Source of the DNA: an uncultured Myxococcales bacterium
GTDB lineage: Bacteria; Myxococcota_A; Polyangia; Polyangiales; Polyangiaceae
DNA: 64,000 bases
Direction: 5' to 3'
NCBI GenBank assembly: GCA_937902985.1
Contig: CALFNG010000207.1
Location: 1 to 64,000, forward strand
Of the stretch, positions 27,830-36,167 are shown piece by piece. Both the position numbers and the translations under genes were made by a program. Each line of letters begins with the position of its first letter. Within the stretch, counting starts at the first letter, position 1. Under the pieces are notes generated by a model, which saw only the letters and a list, made by a program, of their open reading frames with translations, searched no databases and was not told the origin of the DNA.

Positions 27830-28537
27830 ATGGGAACAGCCATGGCGACGGGCCTCCCGCCGATCGAACTCCTCTACGTCGACGACCACGTGGTCGTCGC
27901 CCAGAAGCCGTCGGGGCTCCTCGTGCATCGCGGCTGGGACAACGACGACGACGTCGCGATGTTTCGGGTCCGGGACGCGCTCGGCGGGTACGTGTATCCG
28001 GTCCACCGTCTCGACCGCGGCACGAGCGGCGCGCTCGTCTTCGCGCGCACGAAAGAGGCCGCGACGGCCCTCGCTCACGCGTTCGAGCAGGGCGCGGTCG
28101 CGAAGGGCTACCTCGCGCTCGTTCGCGGCGTCCCGCCCGACGGAGGGACCATCGACCATCCCATCCAGAGGCGCGAAGACGGGCCTCGCGTTCCGGCCGT
28201 GACGCGCTTCCGCGTGGTCGCCCAGTCGCCCGTCGACCGATGCTCTCTCGTCGACGCCAGCCCCGAGACCGGCCGCCTGCACCAGGTGCGCCGCCACCTG
28301 CGGCACATCAACCACCCCCTCGTGGGCGACGTGAACTACGGCTCGGGGGAGATCAACCGCCACTACCGCGCGCGCTACGGGCTCCATCGCCTCGCCCTCC
28401 ACGCCCATCGCGTCGCGTTCGCCCACCCGGCGACCGGCGCCCGGGTCGAGGTCGTCGCTCCCCTGCCCGCCGATCTCGCAGAGCCCTTCGCCGCGCTCGG
28501 CCTCGCGACGACGCTCCCTCCAGGCCTCTCGGCGTGA
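27830..28537 (+). CDS. truC: tRNA pseudouridine synthase, TruC-like
   Basis: 235 residues. 'LYVDDHVVVAQKPSGLLVHR' and 'GWDND' match TruC (KP.G..VH......D), and 'YPVHRLDRGTSGALVFA' carries the catalytic Asp (HRLDR.TSG). 'ETGRLHQVRRHLRHINHPLV' is the RluA-class motif III. It modifies U65 of tRNA by family; other RluA-class targets are possible. Its stop overlaps the start of the DTW gene. Confidence 0.88.
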   Translation: MGTAMATGLPPIELLYVDDHVVVAQKPSGLLVHRGWDNDDDVAMFRVRDALGGYVYPVHRLDRGTSGALVFARTKEAATALAHAFEQGAVAKGYLALVRGVPPDGGTIDHPIQRREDGPRVPAVTRFRVVAQSPVDRCSLVDASPETGRLHQVRRHLRHINHPLVGDVNYGSGEINRHYRARYGLHRLALHAHRVAFAHPATGARVEVVAPLPADLAEPFAALGLATTLPPGLSA

Positions 28538-29223
28538 GCCGCCGCGACAACGCCCACGTCCGCTGCCGCGGCTGCCGCATGCACGGCAGCCTCTGCGTGT
28601 GCTCGCTGATCCCGCGCGTCGAGACGCGGACGCGCCTCGTGCTCGTCATTCATCGCGTCGAGGCGCGCAAGCCGTCGAACACGGGACGGCTCGCCGCCGC
28701 TTGTCTCCCGAACAGCGAGGTCCTCGTGCGCGGCCACGCCGATGCGCCGAGCGAGCCGATCGCGCCCGCCGCGGGCTCTCGGCCGCTCTTGCTCTTTCCG
28801 CACGAAGACGCCGTCCCTCTCGGCCCCATCCACGCGGTCGCCCCCGGACCGGTGACGCTCATCGTGCCCGACGGCACGTGGCGTCAGGCGTCGAAGGTCC
28901 GCCAGCGAGTTCCCGGCCTGCGCGACGTGCCGTGCGTCTCGCTGCCCGCCGACGAGCCCTCGATTTACAGGCTCCGCGCCGAAGCGCACGAGCACGGCCT
29001 CGCGACGCTGGAGGCCATCGCGCGCGCGATGGGGCTGCTCGAAGGCCTCCACGTACGCCAGGCCCTCGAGCACGTGTTCCGCGCGATGGTCGAGCGCACG
29101 CTCTGGTCCCGCGGCGAGATGGCCACGGCCGACGTCACCGGGGGCCTCCCCGCCGGCGCCCTCCGTCACGATCCGCGCAGCGGCCTCGCACGGCCGTCAC
29201 GTCACCAGGTGACCGAGAGGTAG
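28534..29223 (+). CDS. DTW-domain tRNA aminocarboxypropyltransferase (TapT-like)
   Basis: 229 residues from GTG overlapping the truC stop (GTGA); the longer ORF start is a shadow. 'RCRGCRMHGSLCVCSLIP' is the N-terminal Cys cluster (CxxC...CxC), and 'LIVPDGTWRQASKVRQR' contains the D-x-T-W motif that names the family. DTW proteins add an acp group to uridine in tRNA (acp3U). Coupling with truC makes this a two-gene tRNA modification unit. Confidence 0.88.
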   Translation: MSRRDNAHVRCRGCRMHGSLCVCSLIPRVETRTRLVLVIHRVEARKPSNTGRLAAACLPNSEVLVRGHADAPSEPIAPAAGSRPLLLFPHEDAVPLGPIHAVAPGPVTLIVPDGTWRQASKVRQRVPGLRDVPCVSLPADEPSIYRLRAEAHEHGLATLEAIARAMGLLEGLHVRQALEHVFRAMVERTLWSRGEMATADVTGGLPAGALRHDPRSGLARPSRHQVTER

Positions 29224-29274
29224 ACGCCTCAAACTCTCGCTCTCGAGAGGAAGCCGGCGCGAACCCAAACCAGA

Positions 29275-29730
29275 ATGACCCGCTCCACGTCGATACGGGG
29301 GAAGGCGGCTCGCTCCGGCCCCAGAGACTGCCCGTGCCACTCGGGCCTGCGCTATGCGGCTTGCTGCGGGCCGCTCCACGACGGGGCAGCGGCCGCCGAG
29401 ACCCCCGAGGCGCTCATGCGATCGCGGTACGCGGCGTTCGCGCTCGGCCTCGGCCGGTATCTGGTCGAGACCCTCTCCGCGCATCATCCCGACCGCGCCC
29501 ACGACCAGGCGGCGCTCGCTATCGCGCTGTCGCAGGCCAAGGAGAGGCAGCGGTTCCGCGGTCTGACGATCCTCGAGTCGCGCGTCGACGGCGACCGCGG
29601 TGAGATGCTCTTTCACGCTCGTATCTTCGAGCAGGGCGCGGACCGGTCGTTCACCGAACGGTCCGCCTTCGAGAAGGAGGCGGGCGCGTGGCGGTATGCG
29701 GGCGCGATCTCGATGAACCCCTCGCCGTGA
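29275..29730 (+). CDS. YchJ-family protein with SEC-C motif
   Basis: 151 residues. 'CPCHSGLRYAACCGPLHDG' is a SEC-C-like zinc motif, and 'PEALMRSRYAAFALGLGRYL' with 'FRGLTILESRVDGDRGEMLF' and 'ERSAFEKEAGAWRYAGA' match the YchJ/UPF0225 fold. Function of the family is unknown. It starts 51 bp after the DTW gene. Confidence 0.88.
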   Translation: MTRSTSIRGKAARSGPRDCPCHSGLRYAACCGPLHDGAAAAETPEALMRSRYAAFALGLGRYLVETLSAHHPDRAHDQAALAIALSQAKERQRFRGLTILESRVDGDRGEMLFHARIFEQGADRSFTERSAFEKEAGAWRYAGAISMNPSP

Positions 29731-29755
29731 ACCACGCGCGGCAGCCCTCTCGAGG

Positions 29756-30574
29756 TCATTGGCCGACCGCGATAGGCCAGTAGTTGTGCCTGCTGGCGAG
29801 ATACGAGTCGACGACCACCACGGTACCGGCCGCCGCCCCGGCTCTTCGCGTGATCGTGAGATGCAGCTTCTCGCCGTTCTGGCCCGTGACGCGGTCGAAG
29901 TGGAGATCGAGCGAGGGTCTCAGCGCCGCCAGGCCGGACACGCCCAGATCGTGCGCAAACGCCTCGAGCGACCACGGGCCGCCGGTGTCCGCGTCGCTGT
30001 ACAGATCGAGCTCGACGACCGCTGACGACCCGATCGGCACCGCGACGCCCCCGGTGCGAATCGTCGTATTGGCGTCGACCACAAAGTCGATATCGTCAGG
30101 AAGCAGCGCGCGCGCGTTGAAATACGCCGCGCTGCCATTCGTGGGGACGCAGGGGTCATGCCCTGCCAGCATGGCCTCGTTGGACCAGAGGCGCTGCACG
30201 TCCACGAGTGTGCCCTGCGGCGTGAATCCGTCAGCGTTCGACTCGCAGAGGTCGGCGACCTCGCCGCCGACCGGGATGAGCGCGTCGAACCCTCGCTCGG
30301 TGAGCAAGGCCGGAACGAATTGCCATACGAAGTGACCGGTATCGAGCGAGTAACCGGTGCAGCCATTTCCCTTGCACGGATTGGTCGCCGCCTCGGCCAC
30401 TTCGTGACTCGCGGTCAGGTCGAGAGGAGCGAATTCGGCATCCGATGGCGGAGACGCGCAGTCGGCGACCACCGCGTAAGAGACGCTCGTGCCGCCGGTC
30501 GTCAGGCCCCAGTGGTACCCGCCGCACCAGGGCTGTGACGCGAACAGGACCGTCAGACCTTTCGCGTGACCCAC
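29756..30574 (-). pseudogene. 5'-truncated exported metalloprotease-like protein
   Basis: 272 codons from a GTG that has no ribosome binding site or signal peptide. 'CGGYHWGLTTGGTSVSYAVV' and 'LTASHEVAEAATNPCKG' match the C-terminal part of a myxobacterial/acidobacterial family in which a His-Glu...Glu motif (HEVAEA) sits in a Cys-containing secreted protein normally starting with a signal sequence and ~120 more residues. Those are missing here, so the gene is probably truncated. The C-terminal domain 'SYLASRHNYWPIAVGQ' looks intact. Confidence 0.5.
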
Positions 30575-30884
30575 GCGCCCCGGAACAGACTCACCGGGTG
30601 ATGATCGGCGTGGGGCCGTCCTCGAACGAGCCTTCGCCGCAGCCGTCGCCCTCGCAGACGGGGCTCCGCGTCGACCAGCGCGCGATCGAGGCGGTCTCGT
30701 TCCGCGTCAGGCGACGGACTCGGCGCGACGTCAACGACGATCGGAGCCGCCATGATGCGCCGCCATGGCCGTCACCATACCGCGGGCATGATCCCCCTGT
30801 CGGGTGTACGCACCTTGGCACAGTGTCGATCGCAACGATCCCGCGGTCTTGTGCGCGGCACAGAGGCTGCTGAAGGGCTCCCCC
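30575..30884. other. Gap before the VWA gene
   Basis: Where the missing 5' part of the truncated exported protein should lie, no frame carries a signal peptide or a YHG-type motif. Nothing else is recognised. Confidence 0.35.
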
Positions 30885-32114
30885 ATGCATCGAAGATGGC
30901 TTGGCGTCGCAGGGTCGTGCGGTCTCGTGGCTCTCGCGGCCTGCGGATCGAGCGCCACGGGGTCCTCCACGGGTGGCGGCACGGGAGACAGCAAGACGTC
31001 GCTCCCCTCCAGCGGCAGCAGCGGCGGCGCCGCGAGCGACACCGGCAGCAGTGGCGGGGGCAGTAGCGGGGCCACCGGCGGCGACAGCCCCGCGTTCGGA
31101 CCGGCCGGCGGATCGAGCGGCTCCGCCGGCGGCCTCGCTGGCGTCTCGGGGAGCAGTTCGACGGGGCCGGCGGCGGCGGCGTCTACCGATGCGGGTCCGG
31201 TGAACTCTGGCGCGGGCGTTCTGACCGCGGGCGTCTGGGACGACAGCCTCAACTTTCCGTTCTTCAGCAACTACCTCACGGCCCACTCCCAGATCGCGGG
31301 CGACCCCGGGTTCACTCCGGCCGACTACACCGCGGCCCACGCGGCGTCCGCGCAGCGCACTCCGCGCGCGGTCGTCGACGTCGCGCTCGTCATCGACACG
31401 ACCGGGAGCATGGGCGACGAGATCGCGTACCTGACCGCGGAGTTCGCAGGAATCTCGGCGGCCATCGCGTCGAAGTTCCCGAACGCCGATCAGCGCTGGG
31501 CGCTCGTCGTCTACCGGGATACGCCCGACTACGATCAGGGCGACGCGTATGTCGTGAAGTCATTCGACTTCACGGGAAATACGGGCACGTTCGCGTCGAC
31601 GGTCGGCGCGCAAACCGCGGGCGGCGGCGGCGACTACCCCGAGTCTCCCGAGCTCGGGCTCGAAGAGCTCGGGAAGCTCACGTGGCGAACGGATCCTTCG
31701 GTCGCGAAGCTCGCGTTCTGGGTCGCCGACGCGCCGCACCACACCGAGAGGGCGGCCGCGATGAAGAAGGCCATCACCGACGCCCAGACCGCCGGGATTC
31801 GCCTCTACCCGGTGTCGGCGAGCGGCACGGACGACTTGCTCGAGCTCACGATGCGCTCGGCCGCGGAGATCACCGGGGGCCGCTACCTCTTTCTCACGGA
31901 CGACTCGGGGGTCGGGGGCGTGCACAAGGTCCCGGAGATTCCCTGCTACTTCGTGACGCGGCTCGAGAAGGCCCTCGTTCGCGTCGTCTCGATGGAGCTC
32001 GCGGGCGACTACATCGGGCCCGATACCGCCGATATCCTCCGCGTCTCGGGCAACGCGTCGCCCGACGGCACGTGCGCGGTCGAAGGCGACGGCGGAACGG
32101 TGCAGATTTTCTAA
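30885..32114 (+). CDS. VWA-domain lipoprotein
   Basis: 409 residues from ATG 30885. 'MHRRWLGVAGSCGLVALAAC' is a lipoprotein signal (LAAC), followed by a ~90-residue Ser/Gly linker. A von Willebrand A domain follows from ~165: 'VVDVALVIDTTGSMGDEIAY' carries the MIDAS DxTGS motif, and 'GGGGDYPESPELGLEELG' and 'FWVADAPHHTE' are further metal-site loops. The domain probably binds proteins at the outer membrane. Stop is TAA within a hairpin. Confidence 0.85.
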   Translation: MHRRWLGVAGSCGLVALAACGSSATGSSTGGGTGDSKTSLPSSGSSGGAASDTGSSGGGSSGATGGDSPAFGPAGGSSGSAGGLAGVSGSSSTGPAAAASTDAGPVNSGAGVLTAGVWDDSLNFPFFSNYLTAHSQIAGDPGFTPADYTAAHAASAQRTPRAVVDVALVIDTTGSMGDEIAYLTAEFAGISAAIASKFPNADQRWALVVYRDTPDYDQGDAYVVKSFDFTGNTGTFASTVGAQTAGGGGDYPESPELGLEELGKLTWRTDPSVAKLAFWVADAPHHTERAAAMKKAITDAQTAGIRLYPVSASGTDDLLELTMRSAAEITGGRYLFLTDDSGVGGVHKVPEIPCYFVTRLEKALVRVVSMELAGDYIGPDTADILRVSGNASPDGTCAVEGDGGTVQIF

Positions 32115-32145
32115 ATCGGCGCTCACGAACGTGAGCGCTGATTTA
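32112..32145. terminator. Stem-loop at the VWA gene stop
   Basis: TAAATCGGCGCTCAC / GTGAGCGCTGATTTA form a 15-bp stem with one mismatch and loop GAAC. The stem begins at the TAA stop. The first 18 bases recur exactly at 46759. It lies between convergent genes and may work in both directions. Confidence 0.65.
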
Positions 32146-32161
32146 GTCAAACCTGGGCGAA

Positions 32162-32204
32162 TAAATCGGGCGAGCGTGATCGAAGATCGCGCCCGCCTGA
32201 TTTA
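32162..32204. terminator. Second stem-loop, at the dipeptidase stop
   Basis: TAAATCGGGCGAGCGTGAT and ATCGCGCCCGCCTGATTTA pair in 16 of 19 positions around loop CGAAG. Read on the minus strand it begins at the dipeptidase stop TAA, mirroring the first hairpin. Confidence 0.6.
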
Positions 32205-33545
32205 GGGCTTCTTCTCCGTCTTCCCGCTCGCGCCGCTCGACTCGTTCGCCGCGAGGATCCGGAGCACGTTCTCGCCGAGGATCTTCCGGATGTCGTCGGG
32301 GCTGAAGCCGCGGCGCGAGAGCTCTTCTGTGATGAACGGGAATTTGGATACGTCGTCGAGCCCCGCCGGGCCGAAGGGAATGCCGTCGAAGTCGCTGCCG
32401 AGGCAGACGTGGTCGACCCCCGCGACGCTGGCGATGTGCTCGATGTGATCGACCGCGCGCGAGGCGGGCACGCGGGGAAGCTGCGCCGCGAGGGCGCGGT
32501 ACCTGGGCAAGAACCCGAGCTGCACGGCCTTCGGGTCTCCCGGGTGCTCCTTGACGATGTCCTCGATCGCGCCGCCGAGCGACTTCTGCAGCACCGACCA
32601 CTGATCGTGCCACCCCTGGTCGAGGAACTCTTGACCGAAGTTCACGCAGACGGCGCCGCCGTTGTCGCGAACGGCGCGCAGCATGTCGTCGGTCATGTTC
32701 CTCGGGTGGTCGCAGAGCGCCCTTGACGACGAGTGCGACGCGAGCACCGGTCGGGTCGAGGCCTTCACCGCGTCGAAGAAGGTGGCGTCGGAGACGTGAG
32801 AGATGTCGACGATCATGCCGAGGTCGTTCATGGCCTTGACCACGCGCACGCCGAAAGGCGTGAGGCCTCGCGTCTTGCCGGCGTCGCCCGAGCTGCCGCC
32901 GAGCCGGTTCGAGTTCGACCACGTGAGCGTCATGTACCGCGCTCCGCGCGCGTAGAACTCGCGAAGCCGCGCGAGGAGCCGCTCGTCGGGCACCTCGCCC
33001 AGCCCGTGCGCTCCCTCGACGCCGATCAAGAACGCGATCTTGTTCGCCGCCGCGGCAGCGCGCACCTCGGCCACCGAGCGGGCGAGAACGGCCACGCCGG
33101 CGTTCGTCGCCACGAGGCGATCGATCGCATCGAACTGGGCGATCGAGTACGCATAGGCCTTCTCGCCCGGGTAGAGCTCCGGCGGGACCCACAACGACAA
33201 GAACTCGGCGTCGAGACCGCCCGCCTGCATCCGCGGGATGTCCGTCTGGGCGTCGGGAAATGGCCGAGAGAGATCGGCGTCTTCGAGGGCGAGGCGCTGC
33301 GTGACGTCGTTGTGCGTGTCGACGACGATCGCGGCGCGATGAAGCTCGTCTGCGGCGAGGCGCGCCACCTCGGAGGCGGCCGCTGAACTCGACGGGGTGG
33401 GCGACACGCTGGCGCCGCTCGCGGAGGCCGGAGCTGGTAGCGTCGACGCCACGGGTGCGGCCACGGGCTCAGGGGCCTTCGGGGGCGCGCACGCCGCGGC
33501 CATCACGATCGCAGAGACCAGGGCACGGCCGCTCGCCTTCGACAT
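32202..33545 (-). CDS. Membrane dipeptidase (renal dipeptidase family), lipoprotein
   Basis: 447 residues from ATG 33545. 'MSKASGRALVSAIVMAAACA' is a lipoprotein signal (AAAC), then an Ala/Pro/Ser linker. M19 peptidase core: 'AIVVDTHNDVTQRL' (HxD zinc ligands), 'AFLIGVEGAHGLGE' (bridging Glu), 'IVDISHVSDATFFDAVKAS' and 'PVLASHSSSRALCDHPRN' (His ligands), 'VCLGSDFDGIPFGP'. Cleaves dipeptides, including some with D-residues. Its start codon nearly touches the divergent acyltransferase gene. Confidence 0.93.
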   Translation of the reverse strand: MSKASGRALVSAIVMAAACAPPKAPEPVAAPVASTLPAPASASGASVSPTPSSSAAASEVARLAADELHRAAIVVDTHNDVTQRLALEDADLSRPFPDAQTDIPRMQAGGLDAEFLSLWVPPELYPGEKAYAYSIAQFDAIDRLVATNAGVAVLARSVAEVRAAAAANKIAFLIGVEGAHGLGEVPDERLLARLREFYARGARYMTLTWSNSNRLGGSSGDAGKTRGLTPFGVRVVKAMNDLGMIVDISHVSDATFFDAVKASTRPVLASHSSSRALCDHPRNMTDDMLRAVRDNGGAVCVNFGQEFLDQGWHDQWSVLQKSLGGAIEDIVKEHPGDPKAVQLGFLPRYRALAAQLPRVPASRAVDHIEHIASVAGVDHVCLGSDFDGIPFGPAGLDDVSKFPFITEELSRRGFSPDDIRKILGENVLRILAANESSGASGKTEKKP

Positions 33546-33561
33546 GAACCCGGAGTACCGC

Positions 33562-34746
33562 GTGACGGCGACGATTGCAAAAAGCGACGGGAAGGACCTG
33601 ACGGCGGCGAAACCGCGGATCTCGAACCGTCTCGTTGCCATCGACCTGATGCGCGGCTTCGTCATGGTGCTCATGGCGGTGGACCACAGCTCGGGCCAGT
33701 TCAACCGGGGCCGCGTCATGGCCGACGGGGCGTTCAGCTGGCATGCGGGCACGCCCCTTCCGACCGCTCAGTTCCTGACCCGCTGGATCACGCACCTCTG
33801 CGCGCCGTCGTTCGTGTTCCTCGCGGGAACGGCGCTGGCGCTCAGTACGGGGCGCCGGCTCGGCGGGGGCAACGGCACGCGCGAGGGGCAAGCGTCGATC
33901 GACCGGCACCTCTTGCTGCGCGGACTCTTCATCGCGAGCTGCGAGCTCGTGCCCTCGCTGTTCTGGATGCCGCGCGGCAAGTATCTGTTCCAGGTCCTCT
34001 ACGCGATCGGGTCGAGCTATCTCTTCATGATTCCTCTTCGGCGGCTTCCCGGTGCGCTCCTCGCCGCGCTCGCCCTGGCCGTGCTGGTCTTCGGGGAGGC
34101 GCTGGTCCGCGCTGCGGGCTGGGGCGGCTCCGGCGCGCCCGGTTCGACGCCGGCCGTCGCCGTGCTCCTCCTCGTTCCTGGATCGGTCGGCAGGGTCTTC
34201 GTCGCGTATCCGACGCTCTACTGGCTCGCGTTCATGGCCCTCGGCTTCGTCTTCGGGCAATGGCTCGAGCGGCGCCCCGACCCGGCGCGTATCCGCCGCT
34301 TCCTGGTGCTGTCGGGGGCCCTCTCGCTGGGTCTCTTCGCTGTCGTTCGCGGCGCCAATGCGTACGGCAACATGGGGATCCTCCGCGACGGCCCGGCGCT
34401 CGTGCAGTGGCTTCACGTGAGCAAGTACCCGCCGAGCCTCTCGTTCGCCGCACTCGAGCTCGGGCTCGCCGCCCTGGTGCTCGCGCTCTTGTTCGCCCTC
34501 GAGCACCCGGTAACCTCGTTCTTCGGGCGCTTTCTCCTCGTCTTCGGTCGAACCCCGATGTTCTTCTATCTGCTTCACATCCCGCTGCTCGCCCTCACGG
34601 CGAAGGCGCTCGGCGTCGAGGAGTCGCTCGGGCTCGGCGCCGCGTACGGGTTCGCGGCGCTGGCCGTGCTGGTCCTGTACCCCGCTTGCGTCTGGTACGG
34701 CGCCTACAAGCTCGCTCATCCGACGGGCATCGCGCGTTACGTCTAG
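33562..34746 (+). CDS. DUF1624/HGSNAT-like membrane acyltransferase
   Basis: Start chosen at GTG 33562 because CGGAG lies 7 nt upstream; ATG 33544 would overlap the divergent dipeptidase start. 394 residues. 'RLVAIDLMRGFVMVLMAVDH' is the family signature (R...D..RG..M..M..DH), followed by about nine further membrane helices and 'FFGRFLLVFGRTPMFFYLLH', which also resembles acyltransferase-3 proteins. It probably transfers an acyl group to a surface sugar. Confidence 0.85.
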   Translation: MTATIAKSDGKDLTAAKPRISNRLVAIDLMRGFVMVLMAVDHSSGQFNRGRVMADGAFSWHAGTPLPTAQFLTRWITHLCAPSFVFLAGTALALSTGRRLGGGNGTREGQASIDRHLLLRGLFIASCELVPSLFWMPRGKYLFQVLYAIGSSYLFMIPLRRLPGALLAALALAVLVFGEALVRAAGWGGSGAPGSTPAVAVLLLVPGSVGRVFVAYPTLYWLAFMALGFVFGQWLERRPDPARIRRFLVLSGALSLGLFAVVRGANAYGNMGILRDGPALVQWLHVSKYPPSLSFAALELGLAALVLALLFALEHPVTSFFGRFLLVFGRTPMFFYLLHIPLLALTAKALGVEESLGLGAAYGFAALAVLVLYPACVWYGAYKLAHPTGIARYV

Positions 34747-34781
34747 CCTGCTCGAGAGGCCATGCCGCTCACTTACATTGC

Positions 34782-35741
34782 ATGCGCCCCGCGACCGCGC
34801 TCCACTACCTTCGCCCCATCGTCGGGATCCTGGGGCTATGCGCGCTGGCGATCATCGTGCGCGCCGTCGGGGTCTCGGCGGTCGTGGAGACGCTTCGCGG
34901 TGCCGCCGCGTGGCTGCCGGTGCTCTGTCTCCTCGAGGCCGGCCGGATCGCAGCGGAGGCGACGGCGAGCTACTTCGCCTTCGGGAGCCTGGCGCCGCGC
35001 ATCCCCGTCGTGACGCTCCTCCGCGCGCACTTGCTTGGCCACGCGATCGGCGCCGTGGCCCCCGCGCCGACCGTCTTCAACGAGACCATCAAGGCGACGC
35101 TGCTGGCGCCCTTCGCGGGCGCTCCGGCGGCGGCCTCGGTGGCCGTCATCAACCAGGCGGCGACCCTCATGGCGGGCGGTTTCTTTTCGATCCCGTGCGC
35201 CTTCGCCATCTACGCGCTCGGGGGAGAGTCGCTGTGGCTATGGGCTTGCGCCGCGCACGCGGTCGTCCTCGTCACGTGCGGCGTCGGCCTCCGCGCCCTG
35301 TCGCGGGCGGGCGCGGCGAGGAGCTGGATCGCCTCGAAGGTGCCGCGCCTCGCGGAGCGCATCGTCGTGTTCCACGTGCACGCGACCGAGGCGGGACTCC
35401 TCGCGGCCCCCACGACCGGCGCGCTCTTCATGGGGCGGGCGATCCAGGCGCTCCAGTACGGCGTGGCGGCGCGCGCCGTCGGCGGCGACGCGACCTTCCT
35501 CCACGCGATGGCGGCACAAGGGGTGAATCTCCTTGCCGCCGCCGTGGGCGTCCTCGTGCCCGGGGGCCTCGGGACCACGGACGGAGCGTTCACCCTCGCC
35601 GCCCATCTGCTCGGCGTCACGGCGGCTCGGGCCACCTCGCTGGCGCTGCTCATGCGGTGCGTTCAGATCGTCTGGCTCCTGATCGCGTCGGTCCTGGCGC
35701 TCTTGGGGTCGAGCCGAAGAACGCCTGGCGACGTCCGCTGA
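34782..35741 (+). CDS. LPG-synthase-like (UPF0104) membrane protein
   Basis: 319 residues from ATG 34782, with about eight membrane helices. 'LRAHLLGHAIGAVAPAPTVF' and 'ETIKATLLAPF', then 'GVLVPGGLGTTDGAFTLAAH' near the C-terminus, match the flippase-like domain of lysylphosphatidylglycerol synthases (P.G.G..E). The synthase domain is absent, as in many stand-alone members. It follows the acyltransferase by 35 bp; the two may act together on envelope lipids or glycans. Confidence 0.75.
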   Translation: MRPATALHYLRPIVGILGLCALAIIVRAVGVSAVVETLRGAAAWLPVLCLLEAGRIAAEATASYFAFGSLAPRIPVVTLLRAHLLGHAIGAVAPAPTVFNETIKATLLAPFAGAPAAASVAVINQAATLMAGGFFSIPCAFAIYALGGESLWLWACAAHAVVLVTCGVGLRALSRAGAARSWIASKVPRLAERIVVFHVHATEAGLLAAPTTGALFMGRAIQALQYGVAARAVGGDATFLHAMAAQGVNLLAAAVGVLVPGGLGTTDGAFTLAAHLLGVTAARATSLALLMRCVQIVWLLIASVLALLGSSRRTPGDVR

Positions 35742-35744
35742 AGC

Positions 35745-36167
35745 CGACAGGTCTTCGACGGGGACTACGCCATCTTGCCGCAAGACGTGGCAGACGGCGA
35801 GTTCCGCACGGGCAGGCTCGAGCGCGTGCTCCCCGAATACGCCGTACGCGGCGGGGCTTACTATCTGCTCATGCCGTCATCGCGGCTGATCCCCGGGCAC
35901 GTCGTGCTCTTCCGCGACTTCCTCCTCGAGCACCTCACGAGCTTCTGGGCGCAGGTCGCCGTCGCCTGCACCGAGCGCCGGGCCGCACTGCCCGCGGTCA
36001 ACGATGTGGCCGCGACGCGCGTGGATGGAGCGACGGCGAGCGCTCCGCACGCGAACGGAGCGACGACGCGGGTTCCACGCGACGCTCAGCCCCCGCGCGC
36101 GCCCGGCGTCAGCGCACCGGCGAAGCGCAGGCCTCACCGTAGAGCAGGTACTTCTCGCGCTTCGTGA
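35745..36167 (+). pseudogene. C-terminal fragment of a LysR regulator
   Basis: 'RQVFDGDYAILPQDVADGEF', 'RTGRLERVLPEYAV' and 'RLIPGHVVLFRDFLLEHL' match the end of a LysR substrate-binding domain (GIALLP...G.L..VLP.Y......P.....P.VR.F.DFL...L). The DNA-binding domain and first subdomain are missing, and the frame then runs into sequence antisense to the next gene. It starts 4 bp after the upstream stop. Confidence 0.75.

Noticed and set aside
29231-29252. Another copy of the post-stop GC-rich repeat (CTCTCGCTCTCGAG)
   Set aside because: Only about 14 bases match and the diagnostic GGCCAATCTCG part is missing.
35775-36167. Independent 130-aa gene
   Set aside because: Its first half is the end of a LysR effector domain without the N-terminal part, and its second half is antisense to the NamZ fusion end.
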